64,000 nt of DNA, from the NCBI GenBank assembly GCA_031552735.1, contig JAVBMF010000024.1, positions 1 through 64,000 on the forward strand, in the 5' to 3' direction. The notes beneath the pieces were generated by a model. It searched no databases. It was not told where the DNA came from and was given only the letters and a program-made list of their open reading frames with translations. Positions 16,491-24,829 of this stretch are shown here, piece by piece. This DNA is from JAVBUY01 sp031552735. GTDB taxonomy: Bacteria; Bacillota; Clostridia; Christensenellales; Aristaeellaceae. Both the position numbers and the translations under genes were made by a program. Position 1 is the stretch's first letter. Every line of letters starts with the position of its first letter.

Positions 16491-17662
16491 AAGGGCGCGC
16501 ACTGATCTTTGTGCTGGTGATGGCCAGTTGCCTGTTGGCCGCGCTATCGACCGGCGGCAGCATCTATTGGCTGTTTTTTCTGGTGCTGGCGGTCATGGGC
16601 GGGCTGTCGCTGCTCAGTGTGCTCATTGCGTGGGCCACACTGTCGTGCAGCCATGCGCTGCCCGAAGCCCGCGTGCAGCGCACCGGCGAAATCACCCTGT
16701 TGGCCACCGTGCAGCACAGCGCGCCGCTCCCCATCGCGCCGGTGCTGCTTCGTGTTGTTGTGCCCGATGCCGCGGGCCCGATGGACGTGCGTCTGGCGGT
16801 CATCCCCTTTCGCCGCACGCAGCTTACCCAGCAGCTTTTCTGCCCGCACGTCGGCGAGTATCCGGTCGGGTTGGTGTACTGTGCGGTCAGCGATGTATTC
16901 GGGCTGTTCTCATTGCGCAAGAAGGCTTCGCAGGGCATGCTGTCCGCCATTGTGATTCCGTGCACGTTCCCGGTGCGTCCGCTGACATTCGCGCCCGGCG
17001 ACTCGGGCAACGACCTGATGGCGCGCGCCACCGACGATGCCACCTCCCCTGCCGATGTGCGCGCGTATCAGGATGGCGACGAGCTCAAGCGCGTGCACTG
17101 GAAGCTGACCATGCGCAAGCGTGAGCTGATGGTGCGCCGATTCGAGGAGCCCGCACGCCCCGACGCGCTGATCCTGATGAACTGCGCGCCGCCCACCGAC
17201 GATCCGGAGGCTTCATACACCGTGCGCGACGCGCTGTGCGAAACCGCCGCGTCGCTGGCCGAGGCGCAATTGGCGCAGGGCAACATTGTGCGCATGCCGC
17301 TGCTCAGCGCGCACGCGCAGGAGGTGCAATGCGACAACGCCGCCGAACTGCCGTTTGTGCTGGACGCGCTGGCGCATGTGCCCTTTGACGGCACCGATCG
17401 CTTCGAGCGCGTGCTGCTGCTGGAAACACGTCGCATGCGCCGCACCGGCGGCACCGTGGTGATCACCAGCCGCATGGACGCGCGCACCGCCGATATGCTG
17501 CTGCGCATCCGGCGCATGGGGCCGCGTACGCGCCTGTACCTGATCCACGAGCCGCCGATTGCCGCAGAGCTGGACATGCTGCTGAGCAATCTGGAGCGCA
17601 ACGATATCGAAATCGAGACCATCTCGCTGACCAGTGTCAACGCGACGCACGAAACCGCGTGA
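16487..17662 (+). CDS. DUF58 domain-containing protein
   Basis: 391 residues. Two N-terminal membrane segments (about 6-48) are followed by a beta-rich region and the DUF58 signature (ADVRAYQDGDELKRVHWKLT, then ELMVRRFEEP). Always found with MoxR ATPases and transglutaminase proteins, as here. The role of the trio is not settled; envelope assembly or stress is often suggested. Confidence 0.93.
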   Translation: MKGRALIFVLVMASCLLAALSTGGSIYWLFFLVLAVMGGLSLLSVLIAWATLSCSHALPEARVQRTGEITLLATVQHSAPLPIAPVLLRVVVPDAAGPMDVRLAVIPFRRTQLTQQLFCPHVGEYPVGLVYCAVSDVFGLFSLRKKASQGMLSAIVIPCTFPVRPLTFAPGDSGNDLMARATDDATSPADVRAYQDGDELKRVHWKLTMRKRELMVRRFEEPARPDALILMNCAPPTDDPEASYTVRDALCETAASLAEAQLAQGNIVRMPLLSAHAQEVQCDNAAELPFVLDALAHVPFDGTDRFERVLLLETRRMRRTGGTVVITSRMDARTADMLLRIRRMGPRTRLYLIHEPPIAAELDMLLSNLERNDIEIETISLTSVNATHETA

Positions 17663-17681
17663 GCAGAAGGGATTTCCCGCA

Positions 17682-20057
17682 TTGAGCCAACACCCGACAA
17701 AACCGCAGAGTCAGCCCCTGCGCCTGATCGCGCCGCTGAACCACCCGCTGCTCACACAGGCGCTGGTGGCGGCGCTGTTCGGTTGCGGCTTAACGCTGCC
17801 TGTCCACGCCGCGCTGGGACTGACCACCGGCGTGTTCAGCGTGGTGCTGACCTGCGCGGTTATCGCCGCGTTGCTGGCGGCACTGTCCGTCCGACGCTGG
17901 ATTACGCTGGTTGGTGTGCCGCTGCTGCTCATCGCCTGCGCCGGATTCCTGCTGCCGCGCCTTTCGCAACTGGCGGAGCTCCCGCTGGCCATCGCGCTGT
18001 TTATTCAGGGGCAGACTGTCGGCCTGCAACTATACTCCGGCATCATCTGCGCGCTGATCGCGCTGATCATGACGCTGACCGGTTTTGTGCTGGCGCGGCG
18101 GCCGACCGGCTTTTATCCCGCGCTGGCCATGGCGCTGATGGTGCTGCTGGGCGTGTGGTTCTACGGCAACCGCTCGGATTTGCCGCTGTGCCTGCCCGCG
18201 CTGATCGCGGTGTGCATTCTGTATGCCATCTCCTCGGAGATGGGCGTGTCGCTGGGGCGCGTGCTGCCCATGGCGCTGCTGTCGGTGCTGCTCGCCTTCG
18301 CGCTACTGCCCGCGCAGCGGCTGGTGTCCGAGCCGCTGGAGCAAAAGGCGGGCGAGCTGCGGCAAACGCTCTATGACTACCTGTTTTTCACAGAGCAACG
18401 CTCGCCCTACTCCCTGCAAAATGACGGTTATATGCCCATGAGCGCGGCACAGTTGGGCGGTCCGGCCTCGCCGCACGAGCGGTCGGTGATGCGCGTGCAC
18501 AGCGACCAGCCGCTGTTGCTGCGCGGCGCGATCATGGATACCTATACCGGCCTGTCTTGGCTGGGCAACAACGCCGGTCGCCGCTATCTGTACATCGACC
18601 CGCGCAACGCCAGCCTGCGCGACGACCTGCTGGATGTCAATCGCCCGGACGCGCGTACGCGCAATGCTTCAGCGCTGTTCTCCGGCGCAAAGGTCAAGGT
18701 AGAGGTGGCAAACCAGGGCGTCAGTACGCTGTTCATGCCCCAGCGCTTCGCCGGACTGACCACCGGCAGCCAGATGGTGACTTACTTCAATGTCACCAGC
18801 GAGATTTTCATCACGCGCAATACTGTGCCCGCCGATACATATAGTTTTGACGCGTATCCCATCACCGCCGATTCACCGGGCATCGCCGAGCTGGTCGCCG
18901 CCTGCGCCGAGATTCCTGACCCGGGCTATGACAGCATCTATACGCGCTACACACAGTTGCCTCCGGCGGTCGAGCCGGGCGTCATGCAGTTGGCCAGCAG
19001 CCTGACCGAAGGCATCGCCGACCCATTGGGCAAGGCGCAGGCTTTGACCCGCCATCTGCGCCGAACGTATCCCTATACGCTGGAGCAGAATGTGCCGCCC
19101 AACACGCGCGACTTTGTGTCCTGGTTCCTGATGGAGGAGCAAAAGGGCTACTGCACCTCGTTCGCGTCGGCGCTGGCGGTCATGGGCCGCAGCATCGGTC
19201 TGCCTATGCGCTATATCGAGGGCTACAGTGCGCGCCCGGAGGACGGCATCGCCCATGTCACCGGCAAGCAGGCGCACGCCTGGGTGGAGTTGTATCTGAA
19301 CGGGTTCGGCTGGCTGCCGTTTGATCCGACGCCCTCTATGCACAACACCGGCGATGACCAAAGCGGTGACCCGCCGCCGATGGGCGACCATGAGAACCCC
19401 GAGGACTCACCCCCGCCGCCATCGCAGCCGCCCAACGCGAATAACTCGCCCACCCCCACGCCGGAACCTACGCCGCAAGACCCCAACAAGCCCACGCCAA
19501 CGCCGTCACCCACCCCGACGCCGTCACCCACCCCGACGCCGTCGCCCACACCCCCGCCCTCCGATGAGCCCACGCCAACGCCGTCGCCCACGCCGCCACC
19601 GCCCGAGCCGCCGGAAACCCCGCCACCGTCGCTTTGGTGGCTGTGGCTGATTCCGCTGGCGCTAATTGCCGCGCTGCTCGCGCGCATCCTCCTGTCGCAT
19701 CCGCGCCGCGTCGCTGCCAGGCAGCCCGACAACAGCGCACGCCTGCTGGTCTGGTATCGCGGCATCGGCCAGTTGCTGGCCGCGCAGGGCATGCCTTTGG
19801 AACCGGCCGAAGCGCCGATGACTTATTTTGCCCGCGCGGAGGCTGCGCTGCGGGAGCAGCGCAAGGGCAAACTGATGCCGATTGCCGCCGCGGTCGCCAC
19901 ATTGCGCTATGGCGCGCGCGCGCCCAGTGCCGAGATGATCGGCCGCGCCGAGCGCGCGTACCTGGTGGTGTGGCAGTCGCTCAAGCTGCCGCAAAAGGCC
20001 AAGGCCGTCTGGCGACGCGTCTGGCACGGCATTGGCAGCATCAAGCAGATACCCTAG
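17682..20057 (+). CDS. Membrane-anchored transglutaminase-like protein (TgpA type) with Pro/Thr-rich stalk
   Basis: 791 residues. Several membrane helices occupy about residues 20-210, then an exported domain. The transglutaminase core shows the Cys in EEQKGYCTSFASALAVMG and the His and Asp in KQAHAWVELYLNGFGWLPFD, so the Cys-His-Asp triad is complete. A repetitive Pro/Thr/Ser stalk (about 19440-19630) leads to a last membrane helix (SLWWLWLIPLALIAALLARI) and a cytoplasmic DUF4129-like tail. Start taken as a TTG at 17682 with AGAAGGGA upstream; an in-frame GTG at 17634 is possible. Third gene of the MoxR-DUF58 operon. Confidence 0.9.
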   Translation: MSQHPTKPQSQPLRLIAPLNHPLLTQALVAALFGCGLTLPVHAALGLTTGVFSVVLTCAVIAALLAALSVRRWITLVGVPLLLIACAGFLLPRLSQLAELPLAIALFIQGQTVGLQLYSGIICALIALIMTLTGFVLARRPTGFYPALAMALMVLLGVWFYGNRSDLPLCLPALIAVCILYAISSEMGVSLGRVLPMALLSVLLAFALLPAQRLVSEPLEQKAGELRQTLYDYLFFTEQRSPYSLQNDGYMPMSAAQLGGPASPHERSVMRVHSDQPLLLRGAIMDTYTGLSWLGNNAGRRYLYIDPRNASLRDDLLDVNRPDARTRNASALFSGAKVKVEVANQGVSTLFMPQRFAGLTTGSQMVTYFNVTSEIFITRNTVPADTYSFDAYPITADSPGIAELVAACAEIPDPGYDSIYTRYTQLPPAVEPGVMQLASSLTEGIADPLGKAQALTRHLRRTYPYTLEQNVPPNTRDFVSWFLMEEQKGYCTSFASALAVMGRSIGLPMRYIEGYSARPEDGIAHVTGKQAHAWVELYLNGFGWLPFDPTPSMHNTGDDQSGDPPPMGDHENPEDSPPPPSQPPNANNSPTPTPEPTPQDPNKPTPTPSPTPTPSPTPTPSPTPPPSDEPTPTPSPTPPPPEPPETPPPSLWWLWLIPLALIAALLARILLSHPRRVAARQPDNSARLLVWYRGIGQLLAAQGMPLEPAEAPMTYFARAEAALREQRKGKLMPIAAAVATLRYGARAPSAEMIGRAERAYLVVWQSLKLPQKAKAVWRRVWHGIGSIKQIP
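19485..19560 (+). repeat. Short tandem repeats coding the Pro/Thr stalk
   Basis: Near-perfect 18-bp units (ACGCCGTCACCCACCCCG) run in tandem inside the transglutaminase gene and encode TPSPTP units. The copy number is likely to vary between strains through slippage while staying in frame. Confidence 0.7.
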
Positions 20058-20062
20058 CAAAA

Positions 20063-20079
20063 GACGCCCTTTGGGCGTC
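20063..20079 (+). terminator. Hairpin after the transglutaminase gene
   Basis: GACGCCC-TTT-GGGCGTC, 6 nt after the stop codon. It has no T-run on the plus strand, so it may only slow polymerase or protect the 3' end. The rest of 20080-20240 shows no gene. Confidence 0.4.
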
Positions 20080-20260
20080 CTCGACACAGCAGTCTGCCAT
20101 TGATTGTGGGCCCTTCGTCTCGCAGCGTCCAAAGCTGATTCAACGGAATACTCTTTGCAGAAAAACATTCCACAAGGGGAATAGCGTAAAAATGCTGATT
20201 GCGTTCTCCTCTTGCTAGGACTGCCTGCCGACGCGCCGAGGTAATAGGAGGTATGCGAAA

Positions 20261-20977
20261 TTGGATGCACGCAAGATCAACAACTATGGAAATGCTGAAA
20301 CAATTGTAGAGCGAGTCATGTCAGCTAGCAGATTGGCTTTGCTCAGATATGAAGAAATTTTCGATTATTATTCGGAAGAGCCAGCAACAATATTTGTCAA
20401 GCTGGATCAGAATGATGAAGGCTGCGTGTGCGAACAAATTTTAAGGATTCGAGCATGGCAAAACCATGGGCAATTCTATTCGTTGTCCATATATGCAGAA
20501 GATCGCATTGAACTTCGGAATTTGATCATAAGAAGCGTGGTCTGGGAAGCCGAAAAAGACAAAGCGGAAGTAATGACGCGTATAAAACAAGATCGGGAGA
20601 GCGTTCTGGCATCCATGCCTTTGATCACGGCAAAAACCGTACATATTGCCAGCCTCTATTATGAGCAAGTCCTGCAATTGGTTCGCAAATTGGATGCACT
20701 GATAGAAAATGGAATCGTTTTGCATGAAAACGAGAATCCCACGTGGGAGTGGAGAGACTTAGAGGTACGCAGGGTATATAACTGGGGACAAACACATGCT
20801 ATATGGTCTACAAGTAAAAAGAACGCAGACGTTGAGGATCAGGTGAAAACTGCCACGGGGGCGTTGAATAGGATTCTAGATGCAAACCATGACAGCGTGC
20901 ATTATATGGCGCTGAACTACTCGGTGTCGCCTGACCGATATAAAGATGTTCTGGGTTTTAGTGATACATGCCTGTAG
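20261..20977 (+). CDS. Hypothetical protein, AT-rich accessory gene
   Basis: 238 residues, not recognised. Starts at TTG with TAGGAGG 9 nt upstream. No signal peptide or membrane segment; the sequence is soluble and mixed, with charged helices (NLIIRSVVWEAEKDKAEVMT) and a Trp-rich stretch (NPTWEWRDLEVRRVYNWGQT). Codon use is clearly richer in A/T than every flanking gene (lysine AAA, asparagine AAT), which suggests acquisition. It starts the accessory region and faces the minus-strand gene at 21047-21643. Confidence 0.75.
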   Translation: MDARKINNYGNAETIVERVMSASRLALLRYEEIFDYYSEEPATIFVKLDQNDEGCVCEQILRIRAWQNHGQFYSLSIYAEDRIELRNLIIRSVVWEAEKDKAEVMTRIKQDRESVLASMPLITAKTVHIASLYYEQVLQLVRKLDALIENGIVLHENENPTWEWRDLEVRRVYNWGQTHAIWSTSKKNADVEDQVKTATGALNRILDANHDSVHYMALNYSVSPDRYKDVLGFSDTCL

Positions 20978-21046
20978 CGACCTACGCTCTTGTTCTGCTC
21001 CCCTTGGCGGCTGTCTGCGGAACAACGCAGCGGGCTTTTCCTGTTT

Positions 21047-21643
21047 TCAGGCGGTTTGGCGCTTCTTGCTCCAGGTTGCCAGGTTTTCTGTCGCTCTTTG
21101 GCGTAACGTTTCCGGTGCACACGCATTGCCCAGTTGCAGAAGCCACTGATGCTCCGGCGCGGTAAAGATGGGGTTGTTTAGCACTCTCCGCATGGTTTCT
21201 ATCGCGAAACGCGAGACTTCCCGTCTTGTCTTGCCCGTTATTTTCAGCCAAAAGCGAAGCTTCTTCGCCGTCGCACACAGGCTTTCCGCAGCAACGATGT
21301 TGGTCAGCGTATCCCATTTTGAAAAGTTCCGCTCCGCATACGCCATCAGCTTGATAAGATATTGCCCTTTGGGCTTATTGGATATTGCCAAAAAACTTGT
21401 GGCACAGTGGACGCATGTACAGATGTCGTTCATATCCGTTGCTTGTTGCAGCTCGTCCCAGGTTTCTGCCAAAAATTCCTGCACCCACTGTTTTTCTTGT
21501 CTTCTCGATATGCCGTAGCCTCTGTATTCTTGCCCTTCGCTGCCACGGTCCATGAAAAACATGGAGCCGCGTGCATCGTGATACAGCTGTCTCGCTCGTT
21601 GCAGTTCCTGCTCGGACAGATGGCGCTTTTTTTCGCTGTTCAT
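21047..21643 (-). CDS. Hypothetical protein
   Basis: 198 residues, not recognised. Starts MNSEKKRHLSEQELQRARQL with AGGAGG 10 nt upstream; an upstream in-frame extension lacks a ribosome site. Mostly alpha-helical and basic at the end (TRREVSRFAIETMRRVLNN, ATWSKKRQTA); two Cys pairs (DICTCVHCATS) could bind metal. No partner gene in the same orientation nearby. It may belong to the horizontally acquired segment. Confidence 0.65.
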   Translation of the reverse strand: MNSEKKRHLSEQELQRARQLYHDARGSMFFMDRGSEGQEYRGYGISRRQEKQWVQEFLAETWDELQQATDMNDICTCVHCATSFLAISNKPKGQYLIKLMAYAERNFSKWDTLTNIVAAESLCATAKKLRFWLKITGKTRREVSRFAIETMRRVLNNPIFTAPEHQWLLQLGNACAPETLRQRATENLATWSKKRQTA

Positions 21644-21755
21644 GGTGCTCAGCCTCCTGCGTTCGGCACTTGGCCGCGTGATGCGCATCCGGGTGAAATT
21701 TACTTCAATGTAGCGAGTTTTTTCACATCCGTCAACCACAAACCCGCTAACACGC

Positions 21756-21799
21756 AAAAAATCAAGAGCCGTACCCCGTTAGGCGATACGGCTCTTGCT
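21756..21799 (-). terminator. Rho-independent terminator of the candidate ncRNA
   Basis: On the minus strand an 11-bp stem (CAAGAGCCGTA/TACGGCTCTTG, extended at its base) is followed by a run of six T (21756-21761). The stem sequence is shared with the hairpin at 24672-24710. Confidence 0.8.
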
Positions 21800-22060
21800 C
21801 CAACAATATCCAAAAAAACAATCCCAAAGTGCCGTCCGCTGCCAGTCTTTTCACCCGCCGCTCGGCAGGGTGGTGCCACGCGCCGCGCTTCTGCCTTCCC
21901 CGATCGTGTTGCCACGGGGGCATGACATCCGCGCGCCGACGAAAGCTCCATTTGTGAAAATGTGGGTAAAAACTGACAGCTCGCGCACACCCCAGGAGTG
22001 TATCCTTTGTACCGCGCCGGTCGGATGATGCCGATGACGCCTGACCCAATAACGGATCGC
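21756..22060 (-). ncRNA. Candidate structured non-coding RNA (about 305 nt)
   Basis: Bounded by a strong minus-strand promoter (22067-22095) and a rho-independent terminator (21756-21799). Inside are several good hairpins: ACACTC-CTG-GGGTGT; CCCC-CGTG with a GCAA tetraloop, CACG and GGGG; and CACCC.GCC with a GAGC loop closing on GGC.GGGTG. The frames within it give only basic, low-complexity peptides without ribosome sites. It does not match the T-box, SRP, RNase P, tmRNA or common riboswitch signatures I know, and no gene follows its terminator closely. Family unknown. Confidence 0.45.
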
Positions 22061-22066
22061 AACTTT

Positions 22067-22095
22067 ATTCTAGCACCCGAAAAACGTTGTGTCAA
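22067..22095 (-). promoter_or_regulatory. Strong sigma-A promoter for the candidate ncRNA
   Basis: Minus strand TTGACA (22090-22095), a 17-bp spacer and TAGAAT (22067-22072), 35 bp after the stop of the nucleotidyltransferase gene. Confidence 0.75.
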
Positions 22096-22129
22096 GCGGG
22101 TTTGACCACCCAACACGCCAATAGCTCGG

Positions 22130-24505
22130 TCACATTTTTTCCCTGGCGATTTGCTCAATGCGCTGCACATACCGGTCGCACAGCTCCTTGGCAAACTCGG
22201 CGTCCTGCGCCTCGCCCAGCACGCGCAGCACGCCCTGCGCGGGCACCGGCAACAGCAGCGCCCAACCCCGGTCGTGCTCCACGCGCAGGCCATCGGTGAG
22301 GTCGGCATTCTCCGCCTCCTCCGCCAGCGCGCGCAGGATGCGCCCGTTGTCGGCCAGCGCGCAGGCCACCTCGCGCGTCGCGCGCTGCACCTTGGGCTGG
22401 GCAACCAGCAGGCCGCGCAGGGTGGTGCTGCGCCGCGCCAGCAGACTAATCAACGCCACAATGGCCGCCAGTCCATCGAACTGCACGTCCATCTGCCACA
22501 GGCGCTCGGGCTGCCGCGCGCTGGGCGCGTCCAAAAGCGCCTGCATCATCGCTTCCCGGGCCGACTTGACGCGCAGCACCTTGGCCTGCGTTTCAGCGGC
22601 TACCTGCTCCAGCGTGCGCGGCGCGTGCACCGGCGCGACGATCTCGCTCGCGCCTCCGGTCAACAGCGCTTGGTACCGCAGCATGGCCTGCTGTGCCTCG
22701 TCAGGCATGCCCTCGCTGTCGAACACCACCGCGCTTTCACCATCGGCGGCAAGCAAAAAGCCGGTTTCCCACGCCGCCACATGCACCGCCTCGTCCTGCT
22801 CCACGCGCACCTTGTGCAGATGCAGTGCCTCCACGAGCGCCTCGGCCTGCATGCGCTGGATGCCATTGTGCACAAAGATCGCAATGCGGGGCGGATAGGC
22901 GGTGATTGCCTGACTGTCCGCACGCGCGGCCAGCGCGCCGATATAGAATGCCTGCGCATCCTGCACAAGCCGAGGCGTCATAGCCGCGCCCTCAAACGCG
23001 CAGGGAAAATCCTGGCGGATGGCCAGCGTTTCCAGCCCGCGCTGCGCATCGCGGGTCGGCGCGCTGCCTAGGCGGCCGGTGATCTCCAGCCGCGTACCAT
23101 GCACAAAGATGCCCGCAGGCAACGCAAGCTGCCGCTGCATACTGCGCAGCATGGGCACTGTGCCCTCGCCGATCAGCGTCACGCGCACGCCCTGCGCCAT
23201 CAGCCCCGCGCTGACCGCCGCATACTGCGCCTGCGCTATCGCGCCGCCGCCGCGCATCAGCGCAACTTCCCGCGCTTTCACGGTGTGTGCCCACGCCGCG
23301 CCCAGCATGGCCGCCTGCTCCGGCGTGCGCGCCGTCACGCCGCTGCCGTCCACACTCCAGCGCTGCACATCGCCCCACACCAGATTGCCGTGCAACCGCA
23401 GTCCGTCGTCCACCTGCTTGCCCGGCCATACCTTCACCCCGGGCGACAGGTGTGTGCGGGCGCCCAGCGCGCTGCCATCACCCAACACACTGCCCTCAAA
23501 CAGCCGCGCCTCATCGCCTGCGCGCGCGCCTCTGCCGATCACCGCACCACGCACCTGTGCGCGCTGCCCTACCTCCGCGCCGCGCCACAACACCGATTGC
23601 TTCACCGACGCGCCGACACCGACCTCTGCTTTCTCGCCAATCACCGCATGCGCGCCGATCACTGCGCCGGACAATATCCGCGCGCCGCTGCCGATCCAAC
23701 AGGGGCCTGCAACGACCGCGTCGGGCGCGATCTGCGCATCGGGCGCGATGTATCGCCCCTCCTCGTCGGGCTGCATGGCGGCATCCAGCGCCACGCGCCC
23801 CTGCAAAAAATCCACCTGCGCCTGCACATATGCCTCTTGGTTGCCGATGTCGCACCAGTACCCATCCATCACCCAGCCGAATACCGGCTTCTTCTGCGCC
23901 ACCAGCAATGGGAACAGATCGCGCCCAAAGTCATAACTCTGCCCTGCGGGCACCATATCCAGCACCTCGCGCTGCAAGATGTAGATGCCGGTATTGACCG
24001 TATCGCTGAACACTTCGCCCCAGCCCGGCTTCTCCACAAACCGGCGCACACGGCCGCCGCCTTCGGTGATGACCACGCCGTACTCCAACGGCACCGGCAC
24101 GCGCTTCATCACCAGCGTGGCTACCGCGCCGCTCTGCCTGTGAAAATCCAGCGCGCGGCTCAAGTCACAATCGGTCAGTCCGTCGCCCGACAGCACCACA
24201 AAGGTTTCGTCCAGATCGTCCTTGGCCATCAGTACGCTGCCCGCTGTGCCCACCGGTTTCTGCTCCTGCCAATAGCGCATGGACACCCCCCAGTCCGCGC
24301 CATCGCCGAAGTGTTGCGTGATGCGCTCCGGCAGATAAAACAGCGTCGCGCCGATCTCGGTGATGCCATGCCGCCGCAACAGTTGCAGCGCATATTCCAT
24401 GACCGGCTTGTCCAGCACAGGCACCAGAGGTTTCGGGACGTCGCAGGTCAGCGGGCGCAGTCGCGTGCCTTCGCCGCCCGCCATGATGATCGCTTGCACA
24501 GCCAT
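22130..24505 (-). CDS. Sugar-1-phosphate nucleotidyltransferase fused to left-handed beta-helix and degenerate phosphohexomutase domain
   Basis: 791 residues. About 1-235 form a nucleotidyltransferase (AIIMAGGEGTRLRPLTCDVP and LSGDGLTDCDL), likely making a GDP- or UDP-sugar. About 255-370 is a hexapeptide-repeat helix (GPCWIGSGARILSGAVIGAH). From about 385 it aligns with phosphomannomutases, but the catalytic-serine motif (TASHNP) is replaced by FVHGTRLEITGR and the metal loop DGDxDR by AADGESAVVF. The mutase half is therefore probably inactive or regulatory. Similar fusions are known in Clostridia as Mpg-type enzymes. ATG at 24505 with AAAGGAGA upstream. Confidence 0.85.
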   Translation of the reverse strand: MAVQAIIMAGGEGTRLRPLTCDVPKPLVPVLDKPVMEYALQLLRRHGITEIGATLFYLPERITQHFGDGADWGVSMRYWQEQKPVGTAGSVLMAKDDLDETFVVLSGDGLTDCDLSRALDFHRQSGAVATLVMKRVPVPLEYGVVITEGGGRVRRFVEKPGWGEVFSDTVNTGIYILQREVLDMVPAGQSYDFGRDLFPLLVAQKKPVFGWVMDGYWCDIGNQEAYVQAQVDFLQGRVALDAAMQPDEEGRYIAPDAQIAPDAVVAGPCWIGSGARILSGAVIGAHAVIGEKAEVGVGASVKQSVLWRGAEVGQRAQVRGAVIGRGARAGDEARLFEGSVLGDGSALGARTHLSPGVKVWPGKQVDDGLRLHGNLVWGDVQRWSVDGSGVTARTPEQAAMLGAAWAHTVKAREVALMRGGGAIAQAQYAAVSAGLMAQGVRVTLIGEGTVPMLRSMQRQLALPAGIFVHGTRLEITGRLGSAPTRDAQRGLETLAIRQDFPCAFEGAAMTPRLVQDAQAFYIGALAARADSQAITAYPPRIAIFVHNGIQRMQAEALVEALHLHKVRVEQDEAVHVAAWETGFLLAADGESAVVFDSEGMPDEAQQAMLRYQALLTGGASEIVAPVHAPRTLEQVAAETQAKVLRVKSAREAMMQALLDAPSARQPERLWQMDVQFDGLAAIVALISLLARRSTTLRGLLVAQPKVQRATREVACALADNGRILRALAEEAENADLTDGLRVEHDRGWALLLPVPAQGVLRVLGEAQDAEFAKELCDRYVQRIEQIAREKM

Positions 24506-24829
24506 CGCTGTTCTCCTTTGCGTTCGATTGTGATGGCTTATTGTGCGCAATCAACGCATGGATTACCCTCGGGCGCACAAAAAAACCGCTGAAAGGCGAT
24601 CCTTCGCAGAACAGTAAAAATAAAAATCTTTGTTTATGGGTGCGGATGGCTGCCAAGAAGGTGTCTAAGTGCAAGAGCCGTATCGCCAAATTTAGGCGAT
24701 ACGGCTCTTGCTCTCGTCTTGAGCATCAAACTGTCGGCATGAAAAGCCTGTCGATGCCCTTTGCAAGCCCTGCGCAACCAAACCGCTCGCAAAGCCCCTC
24801 TGTCGTTGGCTATGGGATCGCATCCCAAC
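24506..24829. other. Intergenic region with no gene
   Basis: Apart from the perfect hairpin at 24672-24710 and a probable promoter area for the nucleotidyltransferase, I see no coding or RNA gene here. It is the junction between that gene and the truncated GH65 fragment. Confidence 0.6.
24672..24710. repeat. Perfect 16-bp inverted repeat shared with 21770-21800
   Basis: CAAGAGCCGTATCGCC, a 7-nt loop, then the exact inverse. Its right arm plus flanks (24692-24713) is identical over 22 nt to 21779-21800, on the other side of the nucleotidyltransferase gene. There is no T-run here, so terminator function is doubtful. Confidence 0.75.

Noticed and set aside
19485..19560. Tandem repeats looking like a CRISPR or minisatellite
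   Set aside because: Units are contiguous, without spacers, and lie in frame inside the transglutaminase stalk.
21880..21930. GTGGCACCAC in the candidate ncRNA resembling the T-box sequence
   Set aside because: The T-box core (GGGTGGNACCGCG) is not matched and no aminoacyl-tRNA synthetase or amino acid gene follows.
21762..22049. Minus-strand open frame inside the candidate ncRNA
   Set aside because: Basic, low-complexity translation, no ribosome site, and it overlaps the terminator stem.
24761..24829. ATG start for a complete GH65 gene
   Set aside because: No ribosome site, and GH65 proteins need several hundred more N-terminal residues; homology appears only from about 24840.
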